Shown: one piece after another, positions 13,133-23,119 of the stretch
Position numbering within the stretch: the first letter of the stretch is position 1
Layout: every line of letters begins with the position of its first letter
Assembly: GCF_009857815.1 (NCBI RefSeq)
Contig: NZ_WVVW01000001.1
Coordinates: forward strand, 682,001 to 746,000
From: Pseudomaricurvus sp. HS19
GTDB lineage: Bacteria > Pseudomonadota > Gammaproteobacteria > Pseudomonadales > Cellvibrionaceae
DNA: 64,000 bases
Direction: 5' to 3'
The notes under the pieces: generated by a model
Databases searched by the model: none
What the model was told of the DNA's origin: nothing
Seen by the model: only the letters and a program-made list of their open reading frames with translations
Made by a program: the position numbers and the translations under genes

Positions 13133-13161
13133 TTGACCGCCCCAAACGCAGTTGGTATAAA
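13133..13161 (+). promoter_or_regulatory. Sigma70-type promoter of hupB
   Basis: TTGACC and TATAAA are separated by exactly 17 bases, about 110 bases before the hupB start. This is the best-formed promoter seen in the window and explains separate expression of this abundant DNA-binding protein. Confidence 0.6.
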
Positions 13162-13271
13162 ACGTCTTTCCTTGCAGCGAGCGGGCGTAGAGGCAGCAAA
13201 AGAGATTGCCTCCTTTCGAAATATTTCCCTGAAGGAACAACTGAATTCATCCGAATAACAAGGGGTTTTTT

Positions 13272-13544
13272 GTGAATAAATCTGAACTGATTGAAGCGGT
13301 TGCCGCTTCTGCCGACATTCCTAAAGCAGCTGCAGGTCGTGCCGTTGATGCCATGGTTGATGCCATCACCGGTGCCCTGAAGTCTGACGATCAGGTAGTG
13401 TTGGTAGGTTTTGGTACCTTTTCTGTGAAAGAGCGCGCCGCTCGTACCGGCCGTAACCCACAGACTGGCCAGCCGATTGAAATTGCAGCAGCCAAGATTC
13501 CAAGCTTCAAGCCTGGTAAGGCTCTGAAGGACGCTGTTAACTGA
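13272..13544 (+). CDS. hupB: DNA-binding protein HU-beta
   Basis: 90-residue histone-like protein of the HU/IHF family. It starts [11 protein letters not shown] and contains the DNA-binding arm signature [14 protein letters not shown] bends and compacts DNA without strong sequence preference. The start is GTG; the AAGGGG ribosome site is followed by a T-run. The position between lon and ppiD is conserved in pseudomonads. The hairpins after it should give a short, single-gene transcript. Confidence 0.96.
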   Translation: MNKSELIEAVAASADIPKAAAGRAVDAMVDAITGALKSDDQVVLVGFGTFSVKERAARTGRNPQTGQPIEIAAAKIPSFKPGKALKDAVN

Positions 13545-13571
13545 TCGGTTACCGATTCAGGTTCAGCGCAT

Positions 13572-13634
13572 AAGCGCCCGCAACAAAAGGGCGCTTCTCC
13601 GAAAAAAGGCGTATCTTCACAGATGCGCCTTTTT
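13572..13634 (+). terminator. Two tandem hairpins after hupB
   Basis: The first hairpin pairs AAGCGCCC with GGGCGCTT (13572-13596). The second pairs AAAAGGCGTATC with GATGCGCCTTTT (13602-13634), has one G-T wobble and ends in a T-run. The second is the likely intrinsic terminator. Confidence 0.75.
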
Positions 13635-13676
13635 ACTAACACGATAACGCGTATTCAAACCAGCCAAAGGTAATCT

Positions 13677-15551
13677 ATGCTGCAGGCACTCAGGGATAAC
13701 CTCAAAGGCACCTTTGCGATCCTAATTGTCGGCCTTATGGCCATTCCGTTCGTTTTATTTGGTGTCGATTCTCTTTTCATGCAAGACAGCAGTACCGGTA
13801 ACGCTGCTGAGGTCAATGACACCCAGATTTCCGAACTGCAACTGCTAAGGGCAGTGCGTTTGCAGAAACAGCAATTACTGGAGCGCTTCGGCGACCAGGC
13901 GCCACCGGAATTGCTCAGTGAAGAAGCGCTGCGCGAGCCGGTGCTTAACCGTCTGGTACAGCGGGAGCTGCTGCGACAGGCCGCGGAAAAGGGCGGTTTG
14001 ACCATTTCCAATGCCGAACTGGACAAGAATATTGTCCAAACCGTCCCTTTTCAGGAGAACGGCAGCTTCAGCCCACAGCGTTTCACCCAGCTGCTTGGAG
14101 CCATGGGCTATACCCCGGCCTCATATAAGGCACAGCTGCGCGAAGACGTCATCGTTAGCCAGCTGGGTAGCGGTATTGTCAGCAGCAGCCTGGCAGCCGA
14201 AGCCGAGCTGTATCACCTGGCCGCCTTGACCCAACAACAGCGCAGCTTCTATACCATTACCTTGCCGTACGAACCTGCAGCAGAACATACTGAGGTCTCT
14301 GCCGGGGAGATCAACGACTATTACAGTGCAAACGGTGGCCGTTTTATGGCCCCCGAGCAGGTTTCTGTTGAGTATATCGAGCTGAGCCTGGATGACCTTG
14401 CCGCCAACACCCCGGTGGATCCGGCGGATGTCAAAGCCCAGTACGATGCGGAAGTGGCTAATTTTGAGAAGCAGGTTCAACGCCATGTTGCCCATATCCT
14501 GATCGAGCCCAGTGATGAAGCCTCAGACAAGATTGCCGCGGTGCAGAAACGTCTGGACGCCGGTGAGTCGTTCGAACAAGTGGTGAAAGAGCTTTCCGAA
14601 GATGCGGGTTCCCGCGACTTTGGTGGTGACCTGGGTATGACCGACGGCACCAGCTTTCCGGAGGCGTTCGAGACCGCCGCTGCCAACCTGGAGGTCGGAC
14701 AGGTATCCGGTCCGGTCGAAACGGATGCCGGCACGCATTTCATTAAACTGCTGAACGTGCAAAGTAGCGAGCCGCCAACGTTTGAGGAGGCCGAGGAGCG
14801 CATTCGCGACACTCTGGCCAGGGCGGCTGCAGAATCGGTTTACGCCGAATTGCTCAATGAGCTGCCTGATGCCACCTACAACGCCGCCAGCCTGGTCGAC
14901 GCAGCGGGTACACTCGGTGTGGAAGCCAAGGAGTCGGAGCTGTTTGATCGCCGCGGTGGTGAGGGTGTGCTCTCCAACAATCAGGTGCTTGGGGTGGTTT
15001 TCAGCGATGAAGTGCTGCAGGAAGGTGTTGCCAGTGATGTCATTGAGGTCGGTGACAGCCACGTTGTGGTGGTGAAACTGAAACAGCATATACCGGCACA
15101 GGTTAAGCCTCTGGAAGAGGTACAGACCGAGATTGCCGACCTGCTGACCCGCCAGAAGGTCGAAGTAGCCCATGCCGCTGAAGCTGCAGACCTGATCGCC
15201 AAACTGCAGCAGGGTTCCGGCGTACAAGACACTGCCGAAGCCCAGGGGTTGCAGTGGCAGGCTCACCCGGAAGTGGCTCGTAATTCAGTAGAGGCGGATC
15301 CCGGGCTGTTGCAGCACGTATTCGAGCTGCCAAAGCCAGCTACCGACTCGGCAGTCACCAGTCAGGTAACACTGGACAATGGCGACACTGTGGTAATCCA
15401 GCTGACCGTGGTCAAACCAGGGCAGTTACTGGATTTCACAGCCGAGGAGATGGTCGCCCTGCAGCAGCGGTTCGCGCAGGAGATGGGCAATGTCGATATG
15501 GTGTTGTTCCAGAATGCGCTGCAGTCCAGAGCCGATGTAGAGATCTACTGA
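13677..15551 (+). CDS. ppiD: Periplasmic folding chaperone PpiD
   Basis: 624 residues anchored by one N-terminal transmembrane helix (FAILIVGLMAIPFVLFG, residues about 14-30), with the rest in the periplasm. A SurA-like chaperone region comes first, and one parvulin-type (PpiC) domain lies near residues 260-365 (VQRHVAHILIEP to AGTHFIKLLNV). PpiD helps newly exported proteins fold near the Sec translocon. The ATG follows AAAGGTAATCT. It stands alone: fabI, which follows ppiD in Pseudomonas, is absent here. Confidence 0.92.
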   Translation: MLQALRDNLKGTFAILIVGLMAIPFVLFGVDSLFMQDSSTGNAAEVNDTQISELQLLRAVRLQKQQLLERFGDQAPPELLSEEALREPVLNRLVQRELLRQAAEKGGLTISNAELDKNIVQTVPFQENGSFSPQRFTQLLGAMGYTPASYKAQLREDVIVSQLGSGIVSSSLAAEAELYHLAALTQQQRSFYTITLPYEPAAEHTEVSAGEINDYYSANGGRFMAPEQVSVEYIELSLDDLAANTPVDPADVKAQYDAEVANFEKQVQRHVAHILIEPSDEASDKIAAVQKRLDAGESFEQVVKELSEDAGSRDFGGDLGMTDGTSFPEAFETAAANLEVGQVSGPVETDAGTHFIKLLNVQSSEPPTFEEAEERIRDTLARAAAESVYAELLNELPDATYNAASLVDAAGTLGVEAKESELFDRRGGEGVLSNNQVLGVVFSDEVLQEGVASDVIEVGDSHVVVVKLKQHIPAQVKPLEEVQTEIADLLTRQKVEVAHAAEAADLIAKLQQGSGVQDTAEAQGLQWQAHPEVARNSVEADPGLLQHVFELPKPATDSAVTSQVTLDNGDTVVIQLTVVKPGQLLDFTAEEMVALQQRFAQEMGNVDMVLFQNALQSRADVEIY

Positions 15552-15573
15552 TAGCTACGGTTTGCAATGCCAT

Positions 15574-15602
15574 AAAAAGCCCGGCCAGTGCCGGGCTTTT
15601 TT
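15574..15602. terminator. Intrinsic terminator between ppiD and the ABC transporter
   Basis: AAAAAGCCCGG-CCAGTG-CCGGGCTTTTTT has a perfect stem with A and T flanks, so it can end transcription of both ppiD (+) and the convergent transporter operon (-). Confidence 0.85.
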
Positions 15603-15653
15603 GTTCTCCTTCGTCTGGCGGCAGTCGCAGCCCACGCGCCCGGGCAGCATGGG

Positions 15654-17252
15654 TCAGGCAAAGCTCGCAGCCAACAGGGTGCGGGTGTACTCTTCTTGTG
15701 GTTCGGAGAGCACCTGTGCGGCGCTACCGGCCTCAACAATCTCGCCGTTTTTCATAACCAGGATCTGGTGACTGATGGCGCGCACGACTTTCAGGTCGTG
15801 ACTGATAAACAGGTAACTGAGCTGCCGTTCACGCTGCAACGATTTCAGCAGATCGATCACCTGTGCCTGCACCGCCTTATCCAGTGCTGAAGTGGGCTCG
15901 TCCAGAACCAGTATCTCAGGGTTGAGAATAATGGCTCGGGCAATGGCGATTCGCTGGCGTTGCCCGCCGGAAAACTCGTGAGGGTAGCGATGGCGGTCTG
16001 AGGGGTTCATCCCGACCTCCTGCATGACCGATTTCACCGCCTCCACGCGCTCCTGTGGTGACATCTGGCTGTGAACCAGCAGCCCCTCCTGGATAATCTC
16101 TTCGACAGTCATGCGAGGTGAGAGGCTGGCAAACGGATCCTGAAAGACGATTTGCAGGCGTGCGCGTAACGGGCGCATAAGCGCGTTACTCATCAGCTGC
16201 AGTTGATTCTGGCCGTAGTGAATCTCGCCGTTGCTGTTTATCAGGCGCAGTATGGCCTGTGCCAGCGTGGATTTACCGGAACCGCTCTCACCAACAATCC
16301 CCAGGGTCTCGCCGCGCCGCAGCTGCAGGTTTGCGCCTCGCACTGCTTGTAACCAGCGACGGGTTTTGCCCCAAAAGTTCTTCTGCAGGGGAAAGTTCAC
16401 GCTGAGGTCCCTGGTGTGCAGGATAACCTGGGAGTCAGGCGCAATTTCCACGGCGTGCCCTTTGGCGTCGCTGTTGATCAGCATGCGCGTGTATTCATGA
16501 GCGGGTGCCGCAAACAACCCGGCGCAATCGGCGGTTTCCAGCAGCTTTCCGTGGCGCATGACAGCCACGCGTTGGGCCATGTGGCGCACCACGCCGAGAT
16601 CATGGGTAATCAGCAGCATAGCCAATTGGCGATCGGCCTGAATCTGGCGTAGCAGGTCCAGGATCTCCCGCTGCACGGTAACATCCAGTGCAGTGGTTGG
16701 TTCGTCGGCAATAAGCAGTTCCGGCTCGTTGGCCAGCGCCATGGCAATCATTACACGCTGCCGCTGTCCACCGGACAATTCATGGGGATAAGCGCTCAGT
16801 CGCGAAGCCGGCTCCTGTATCTGCACCTGCTCTAGTAGTGAGAGCACCAGTGGGCGGGCTGCTGAGCGGGAGATACCCCGGTGCTGCATGATGACTTCGC
16901 TGATCTGCTTTTCCACCGTGTGCAGCGGGTTAAGTGCTGTCATCGGTTCCTGGAAAATCATGCCAATGCGGGAACCTCGCAAGCGACGCATCTTCTCCTG
17001 GCTGAGGTTAAGCAATGCTTGCCCGTCGAAGTGCACTTCGCCGCTGGGGTGGAACGCCATGGGGTAGGGCAGCAGGCGCATGATAGCGTAGGCGGTGACC
17101 GATTTGCCGGAGCCTGATTCGCCCACCAGTGCCAGGGTTTCGCCCCTGTCGATGCTGAATGAGACCTTGTCCACCACCAGGTGAGTACTCTCTCCCTGAC
17201 GAAACGCCACACTCAAATCGGTGACTTGCAGCAGTGCCTGTTGTTCATTCAT
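15654..17252 (-). CDS. yejF: Peptide ABC transporter, double ATPase (YejF-type)
   Basis: 532 residues containing two complete ABC ATPase domains. The first has Walker [11 protein letters not shown], signature LSGGQRQRV and Walker B LLIADEP; the second has [18 protein letters not shown] and ILVLDEP. Two ATPases fused in one chain are characteristic of YejF. It powers import through the YejB/YejE permeases, encoded just upstream with gaps of 5-6 bases. It is the last gene of the yejABEF-type operon. E. coli Yej takes up microcin C; other members carry peptides, so the real substrate here is unknown. Confidence 0.93.
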   Translation of the reverse strand: MNEQQALLQVTDLSVAFRQGESTHLVVDKVSFSIDRGETLALVGESGSGKSVTAYAIMRLLPYPMAFHPSGEVHFDGQALLNLSQEKMRRLRGSRIGMIFQEPMTALNPLHTVEKQISEVIMQHRGISRSAARPLVLSLLEQVQIQEPASRLSAYPHELSGGQRQRVMIAMALANEPELLIADEPTTALDVTVQREILDLLRQIQADRQLAMLLITHDLGVVRHMAQRVAVMRHGKLLETADCAGLFAAPAHEYTRMLINSDAKGHAVEIAPDSQVILHTRDLSVNFPLQKNFWGKTRRWLQAVRGANLQLRRGETLGIVGESGSGKSTLAQAILRLINSNGEIHYGQNQLQLMSNALMRPLRARLQIVFQDPFASLSPRMTVEEIIQEGLLVHSQMSPQERVEAVKSVMQEVGMNPSDRHRYPHEFSGGQRQRIAIARAIILNPEILVLDEPTSALDKAVQAQVIDLLKSLQRERQLSYLFISHDLKVVRAISHQILVMKNGEIVEAGSAAQVLSEPQEEYTRTLLAASFA

Positions 17253-17257
17253 GGGGA

Positions 17258-18292
17258 TCAGCCTTGCACAAGTCGTGGGTCGAAAGCGTCGCGTATGCCT
17301 TCACCGATAAACACCAGCAGTGTCAGCATCAGTGACAGCACGGTGAAGGCGGTAAGGGCCAGCCAGGGGGCCTGCAGGTTACTCTTGCCCTGAGCAACAA
17401 GCTCACCCAGTGATGGTGATCCGGGGGGCATACCGAAGCCGAGAAAATCCAGTGAGGTGAGGGTGGTGATGGCGCCGGTAATGAGGAACGGCGTCAGGGT
17501 CATGGTGGCCACCATCGCATTGGGGAGAATGTGTCGCCACATGATGGTGGCGTTGCCAACCCCGAGGGCTTTGGCAGCGCGAACGTATTCGAGGTTACGG
17601 CCACGGAGGAATTCGGCCCGAACTACATCCACCAGTGAGGTCCAGCTGAACAGAAGCATAATGCCCAGCAGCCACCAGAAATTGGGGGTCACAATGTTGG
17701 CCATTATGATCAGCAGGAACAGCACCGGCAGCCCGCCCCAGATTTCCAGGAAACGCTGCCCCAGAAGGTCGATACGGCCGCCGAAATAACCCTGCACGGC
17801 GCCGACAGCGACGCCCATTACACAGCTGCCAGCGGTTAGCACCAACGCAAACAGTATGGAGAGGCGGAATCCGTAGAGAACGCGCGCAAACACATCCCGT
17901 GCCTGGTCGTCAGTACCCAGCCAGTTGCGGCTGTCCGGAGGGGAGGGCGCCGGCTGGGACAGATCGGCCACGTGGGTGTCGTAGCTGAAATGAACCATGG
18001 GCCATAGCATCCAGCCGCGGCTGTTAATCAGGTCTACCACATAGGGGTCGCTGTAGTCCGCTTCGGTATCGAAGTCACCGCCAAAGGTAGTTTCGGGATA
18101 GTGCTGCAATACCGGGAAATAGAAGTCGTCACTGAAATGCACCAACAGTGGCTTGTCATTGGCGATAAACTCGGCGATCAATGACACGCTGAACAATACC
18201 ACGAACAGTATCAGGCTCCAGCGAGCCCGTCGGTTGCGAAGAAAGGTTTTCCAGCGGCGCTGGTTAACAGGGCTCAGGGTAAAATTGCTCAT
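17258..18292 (-). CDS. yejE: Peptide ABC transporter permease (YejE-type)
   Basis: 344 residues. One N-terminal membrane helix is followed by a long periplasmic insertion (about residues 45-135), as in YejE, and then the binding-protein-dependent transport core with the EAA-loop region EYVRAAKALG that contacts the ATPase. It belongs to the OppC/DppC family. Its start lies 6 bases after the yejB stop and its stop 5 bases before yejF, which indicates one transcript. Confidence 0.92.
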   Translation of the reverse strand: MSNFTLSPVNQRRWKTFLRNRRARWSLILFVVLFSVSLIAEFIANDKPLLVHFSDDFYFPVLQHYPETTFGGDFDTEADYSDPYVVDLINSRGWMLWPMVHFSYDTHVADLSQPAPSPPDSRNWLGTDDQARDVFARVLYGFRLSILFALVLTAGSCVMGVAVGAVQGYFGGRIDLLGQRFLEIWGGLPVLFLLIIMANIVTPNFWWLLGIMLLFSWTSLVDVVRAEFLRGRNLEYVRAAKALGVGNATIMWRHILPNAMVATMTLTPFLITGAITTLTSLDFLGFGMPPGSPSLGELVAQGKSNLQAPWLALTAFTVLSLMLTLLVFIGEGIRDAFDPRLVQG

Positions 18293-18298
18293 GCGGTG

Positions 18299-19378
18299 TT
18301 ATTTCCCCTGCGCTTCGAAATGGATACGGGGATCCACCAGAACATAGACCACGTCGGACATTAACTTCACCAGCAAGCCGATCAACGTAAATATGTACAA
18401 GGTGCCGAAAATAACCGGGTAGTCCCGTGTCTGTACCGCCTGGAAGCCCAGCAGCCCGATGCCATCCAGTGAAAAGATCACCTCAATCAGCAGGGAGCCG
18501 GTAAAGAAGATACCCACAAATGCAGCAGGAAAACCGGAGATGATAATCAGCATGGCGTTACGGAAAACGTGGCCATAGAGCACCTGGGATTCGCTCAGGC
18601 CTTTAGCCCGCGCTGTCTGCACGTACTGGCGGTTAATCTCGTCGAGAAAGGAGTTCTTGGTCAGCATGGTGAGGGTGGCAAAACCGCCGATGGTGTAGGC
18701 CAGCAAGGGGAGCGCCAGGTGCCAGAAATAATCAGCGATCTTGCCTGCCAGACTTAGTTCCTGGAAGTTATCGGACGTGAGTCCGCGCAACGGAAACCAG
18801 TCGAAGTAACTGCCGCCGGCAAAGAACACAATCAGGATAATGGCGAACAGGAAGCCCGGGATCGCGTAGCCTGCAATGATGATGCTGCTGCTCCACACAT
18901 CAAACGCCGAGCCATGGCGCACCGCTTTGCGAATCCCCAGGGGAATGGAGACCAGGTAGATGATGATGGTGCTCCATAAGCCCAATGAAACAGAGACCGG
19001 CATCTTGTCCAGGATTAGCTGCCAAACCGATTGGTTGCGGAAAAAGCTCTCGCCAAAATCAAATTGCGCGTAACGGGTTAGCATATCGGTAAAGCGCTCC
19101 AGGGGTGGCTTGTCAAAGCCGTAGAGTGCTTCAATTTTGGCGATCACCTCCGGGGGCAGCCCTTGGGCCCCACGGTAGGGTGAGCCTGAGCTGGCAGTTT
19201 CGCCGCCGGAGCCTCCCAGTCGCGTGTTGACGCCGGCGGTACCGTGTCCCTCCAGCTGGAAAATCATCTGTTCAACGGGGCCGCCGGGTGCTGACTGCAC
19301 AATCAGAAAATTGATCACCATGATGCCCAGCAAGGTCGGGATTATCAGCAACAGGCGCCGCAGAATGTATGTGCCCAT
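18299..19378 (-). CDS. yejB: Peptide ABC transporter permease (YejB-type)
   Basis: 359 residues, OppB/DppB family. The N-terminal [20 protein letters not shown] helix is typical, and the EAA-loop region [12 protein letters not shown] is present. A glycine- and serine-rich periplasmic segment near residues 45-75 is characteristic of YejB. It pairs with YejE to form the membrane channel. The start follows the yejA stop by 3 bases. Confidence 0.92.
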   Translation of the reverse strand: MGTYILRRLLLIIPTLLGIMVINFLIVQSAPGGPVEQMIFQLEGHGTAGVNTRLGGSGGETASSGSPYRGAQGLPPEVIAKIEALYGFDKPPLERFTDMLTRYAQFDFGESFFRNQSVWQLILDKMPVSVSLGLWSTIIIYLVSIPLGIRKAVRHGSAFDVWSSSIIIAGYAIPGFLFAIILIVFFAGGSYFDWFPLRGLTSDNFQELSLAGKIADYFWHLALPLLAYTIGGFATLTMLTKNSFLDEINRQYVQTARAKGLSESQVLYGHVFRNAMLIIISGFPAAFVGIFFTGSLLIEVIFSLDGIGLLGFQAVQTRDYPVIFGTLYIFTLIGLLVKLMSDVVYVLVDPRIHFEAQGK

Positions 19379-19381
19379 CTA

Positions 19382-21226
19382 TTAATGATCCTTTGGTCGC
19401 GGGGTGGTACTGGACTGCCACCAGGTCATGAGGCCGGTTTCATAACGGTAATCGTAGCTGGGCGAAACCTGCGGCCGGGAAAATTTGTTCCAGTAGGCAA
19501 TACGGTGGCGGTCGATGTGCCAATGGGGAATCACGTAGTGCATGTGTAGCAGTACCCGGTCGAGGGCATGTGTGGCAGTAACCAGTTCCGCTTCGGAGTG
19601 GGCACTGATCACCTTGGCCACCAAGGCGTCCACTACCGGGTTGGCGATGCCCATAAAGTTGCGACTGCCGGCTACGGCGGCAGAGCGGGAGTCCCAGTAA
19701 TCCCTCTGTTCAAAGCCGGGATTCAGCGACTGCTGGATCACCAGGGTCATGATGTCGTAATCAAAGCTGCGCTGGCGATTGATGTACTGCGATGCATCCA
19801 CTACGCGTACGTTTGTCTGTATGCCAAGACGCGCCAGGTTTTTCACGAACGGGTTGGTGATACGTTTGAACGAGGGATCGTAGAGCATGAATTCGAAGCG
19901 CACCGGTGTGCCCTCCGGCGTATACAGCTGATCTTTCTTTACGTAATAACCGGCGTTATCCAGCAGTTGCTTGGCTTTGCGCAAGTTGCTGCGATTGTTG
20001 TCATTGCCGGAAGAGACCGGGGGACTATAGGGTTCGGTGAAGACCTCGGGCGGCAATTGGTCGCGATAGGGCTCCAGCAGGTTCAGCTCCTCCTCTGTTG
20101 GCAGGCCGGAGGAGGCGAGGAAGGAGTTGGAAAAATAACTGGCGCTGCGCTTATAGGCACCATAGAAAAGGTTGCGGTTGGTCCACTCAAAATCAAACGC
20201 CAACTCCATCGCCATGCGTAATTGGCGATCCTGAAACAGGGGGTTTCTCAGGTTGAGGGCGAACGCTTGCATGCCGGCCGGGTTACTGTGTGGAATCTCC
20301 TCACGAATCATGGTGCCGTTGCGCACTGCTGGTATGTCATAGGCTGTTGCCCACAACTTGGAGACACGCTCGTAACGGAAGTCGTATTCGCCTGCCTTGA
20401 AGGCCTCCAGTGCCACATCCTCATCCCGATAGTAATCGACGCTGATGCTGCGGAAATTAAACAACCCCTTACGGGTCGGGTTGTCTTCCGCCCAGTAGTT
20501 TTCCACGTGCTCGTAGCGTATCGAACGGCCGGGATCGGTGGAGACAATGCGGTAAGGGCCGCTTCCCAGAGGAACTTCGAGGCTAGAGCGGGAAAAATCC
20601 CGGCTTTCCCAAAAGTGCTTGGGTAACACCGGCAGCTGCCCGGCAATCATAACCATTTCGCGACTGGAGCCGGGCTTGAAGCGGAAGCGCACCCGCAGCC
20701 GATCCACCACTTCCACCTTCTCCACGTCGGAGTAGTAGAAACTGTAAAAGGGATTTCCTTTCTCCATCAACAGATGAAAACTGAAGACCACATCCGCTGC
20801 GGTTACCGCCTCGCCATCGTGCCAGCGAGCTTTGGGGTCGATCTGAAAGATAATCCAGGAGCGATCTTCCGGATACTCCATGCTCTTCGCCAGCAAACCG
20901 TATTGGGTATAGGGCTCATCGGCGGAGGCGACGGTGAGGCTGTCATAGATAAGACCCAGCTCGTCTGCCGGAGTGCCCTTGGCGATGTACGGATTAAGGC
21001 TGTCGTAAGTGCCCATGGCGTAGAGGCGCAATTGCCCCCCTTTAATGGCGTCCGGCGATGTGTAAGCGAAACGGCGGAATCCGGGGCCATACTTTGGCTC
21101 GTCATGCATAGCGATGGCATGAGCGCGAATAATCCTGGAGGAGGGGTCAGAGGCAGCGGCACCGATGGTGTACAGCAGGCAGAGGAGCAGTGTCAGAAGT
21201 GTTCTGCAGTGTTGGTATCGACCCAT
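19382..21226 (-). CDS. yejA: Periplasmic peptide-binding protein (YejA-type)
   Basis: 614-residue solute-binding protein of family 5. Its signal peptide (TLLTLLLCLLYTIGAAAS) implies export to the periplasm. The family pattern DSLNPYIAKG and the segment ARWHDGEAVTAADVVFSF are clear, and the C-terminal IPHWHIDRHRIAYW region is YejA-like. It delivers peptides to YejB/YejE and is the first gene of the operon. P. aeruginosa has two binding proteins here; this genome has one. Confidence 0.9.
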   Translation of the reverse strand: MGRYQHCRTLLTLLLCLLYTIGAAASDPSSRIIRAHAIAMHDEPKYGPGFRRFAYTSPDAIKGGQLRLYAMGTYDSLNPYIAKGTPADELGLIYDSLTVASADEPYTQYGLLAKSMEYPEDRSWIIFQIDPKARWHDGEAVTAADVVFSFHLLMEKGNPFYSFYYSDVEKVEVVDRLRVRFRFKPGSSREMVMIAGQLPVLPKHFWESRDFSRSSLEVPLGSGPYRIVSTDPGRSIRYEHVENYWAEDNPTRKGLFNFRSISVDYYRDEDVALEAFKAGEYDFRYERVSKLWATAYDIPAVRNGTMIREEIPHSNPAGMQAFALNLRNPLFQDRQLRMAMELAFDFEWTNRNLFYGAYKRSASYFSNSFLASSGLPTEEELNLLEPYRDQLPPEVFTEPYSPPVSSGNDNNRSNLRKAKQLLDNAGYYVKKDQLYTPEGTPVRFEFMLYDPSFKRITNPFVKNLARLGIQTNVRVVDASQYINRQRSFDYDIMTLVIQQSLNPGFEQRDYWDSRSAAVAGSRNFMGIANPVVDALVAKVISAHSEAELVTATHALDRVLLHMHYVIPHWHIDRHRIAYWNKFSRPQVSPSYDYRYETGLMTWWQSSTTPRPKDH

Positions 21227-21422
21227 ATATATTCCATGTCAGGTTGCTCGTGTTGGCAGCCAATATGACTCAAGGTTACGGATTTATATCCCTGATTCCA
21301 AGCGGCCAAGGTGTAAAGGGAGCGCATTGGTTGAGCGGGAGCTGAGTTTCGGTAGCGGTTAGCCATCCGGAGACGGAGTAGGGGAGTCCGGCAGCCGGGT
21401 CAGCTGCCGCGGTACCACAGTC

Positions 21423-23018
21423 TTAATAGGCCCGGGTGACATCCACAAACAGGGTCAGGGACTGGCCAGGCTGCAGGTAGGCGTTCTTGTTGACACCGTT
21501 CCAGCGCAGAATATCGTTAACAGACAGGTTGAATTTGCCGGCGATACGGGCCAGCGAATCGCCCTTGCGGACCTGGTAAGCCACCTTGCGGATGATGCCG
21601 TCATTACGGCTGCTGTTGCTGGCTGTGGTGGCCGCAGCGGAGTTGGTCCAGATCACCAGCTTCTGGTTGCTGCGCAGGGTGTCGCCGGGAGCCATGCCGT
21701 TCCACTTCGCCAGTTTACGGACGCTGACGTTGTATTTGCGGGAGATGCTCCAGAGGCTGTCACCCTGACGCACCTGATAGGTCACCTTGCTGGCGCCGCT
21801 GGCGCCCGCGCCTTTCTCCTGAGTACGCATCAAGCGCTGGTTGGCACTGTAGGTGTAGGCGTTGGCGGGTTGGCTGGCGGTAGGAATCAGCAGCATCTGT
21901 CCGGCGCGAATAAGGTTGCCGCGAATGTTGTTGTGTTCCCGCAGGGTCTCAACGGTGGTGTTGTATTTACCGGCGATCCCCAGCAGGGAGTCACCGGAGC
22001 GCACCTTGTAGCGCTCCCAGGAGACCCGTTGGGTGGCGGGCAGGGCACCAAGCTGCTCGCGGAAGCCTTCAGCCTTGTCCACCGGCACCAGCAGGCGATG
22101 CGGCCCCTGAGGGTCGGTAGCCCAGCGGTTGAAGCCGGCATTGAGTTTGTAGAGATCGTCCAGGCTGATATCGGCCATGGACGCGGCCTGGGCCAGGTCG
22201 ATCTGTGAACCTACGTCGACAGCTTCGAAGTAGGCGCTATCTTCAACCGGGGTGAGGCTGATCTGGTACTGTTCCGGATTGTCAAAAATGATGGCCAGAG
22301 CGATCAGCTGCGGAACATACATCTCTGTTTCCCGCGGCAGGTCAAGAGACCAGAAATCGGTGGCCAGGCCTTTTTTGTCGTTGCGTCGCTGGGCGCGACG
22401 GACATTGCCTTCGCCAGTGTTGTAAGAGGCCAGTGCCAGCAACCAGTCGTCACCCATCCGGCGGTGCAGGTCAGAGAGATAGTTGAGGGCCGCATCGGTT
22501 GCTGCCATCGGGTCGCGACGCCCGTCGTACCACCAGTTTTGCTTCAGGCCGTACTGCTTACCGGTACCCGGAATAAACTGCCACATACCGGAGGCACGGC
22601 CATGGGAGTAGGCGAAGGGATCGAAGGCGCTTTCCACGATTGGCAGCAGGGCCAGTTCCAGTGGCATGTCACGGGCATCCAGCTGTTCCAGGATGTAGTG
22701 CAGGAAGGGTGCTCCGCGTTCTGTCACGCGGGCGATATAGCTGGGATGCTTGCTGTACCATTCCAGGTACTTCTGCACCCGCGGATTATCATCCTTGGGC
22801 AATTGATAACCGTCGCGCATACGCTGCCAGAGATCCACAGGTTCCGGGGCGACAACCAGCTCCTCTGGCGGAGCCGCACTCTCTGCTGGCACTTCGGCAA
22901 TTTCCTGCAGGGCGCTTTCGCTGGCGAGCGCGCTGGAGTTTTCGCCGGGAGGTAATGTGGTGCAGCCGACCAGGGTGAAACCGGAAACAGCAACCGCAAG
23001 CAGAGACTTATAGATCAT
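21423..23018 (-). CDS. mltD: Membrane-bound lytic murein transglycosylase D with LysM repeats
   Basis: 531-residue lipoprotein: the lipobox LVGC at residues about 16-19 follows a signal peptide. A GH23 transglycosylase domain (about 110-240) has the catalytic glutamate in LLPIVESAF and the conserved SGMWQF and ASYNTGEGNV motifs. Three LysM peptidoglycan-binding repeats follow (YKVRSGDSL, YQVRQGDSL, YQVRKGDSL). MltD cleaves peptidoglycan glycan strands. Three LysMs is one more than E. coli MltD. It lies between the peptide importer and gloB, an order shared with Pseudomonas. Confidence 0.94.
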   Translation of the reverse strand: MIYKSLLAVAVSGFTLVGCTTLPPGENSSALASESALQEIAEVPAESAAPPEELVVAPEPVDLWQRMRDGYQLPKDDNPRVQKYLEWYSKHPSYIARVTERGAPFLHYILEQLDARDMPLELALLPIVESAFDPFAYSHGRASGMWQFIPGTGKQYGLKQNWWYDGRRDPMAATDAALNYLSDLHRRMGDDWLLALASYNTGEGNVRRAQRRNDKKGLATDFWSLDLPRETEMYVPQLIALAIIFDNPEQYQISLTPVEDSAYFEAVDVGSQIDLAQAASMADISLDDLYKLNAGFNRWATDPQGPHRLLVPVDKAEGFREQLGALPATQRVSWERYKVRSGDSLLGIAGKYNTTVETLREHNNIRGNLIRAGQMLLIPTASQPANAYTYSANQRLMRTQEKGAGASGASKVTYQVRQGDSLWSISRKYNVSVRKLAKWNGMAPGDTLRSNQKLVIWTNSAAATTASNSSRNDGIIRKVAYQVRKGDSLARIAGKFNLSVNDILRWNGVNKNAYLQPGQSLTLFVDVTRAY

Positions 23019-23119
23019 ACAGCTATCTTCGTGTCAGTTTGTAATTCTGGGCTTATTCGGTCGAGTGTAGAGTGGACGCTTACCGGGGTCAACGCGCAAG
23101 CTCCGGCAGTGAGATCTGG

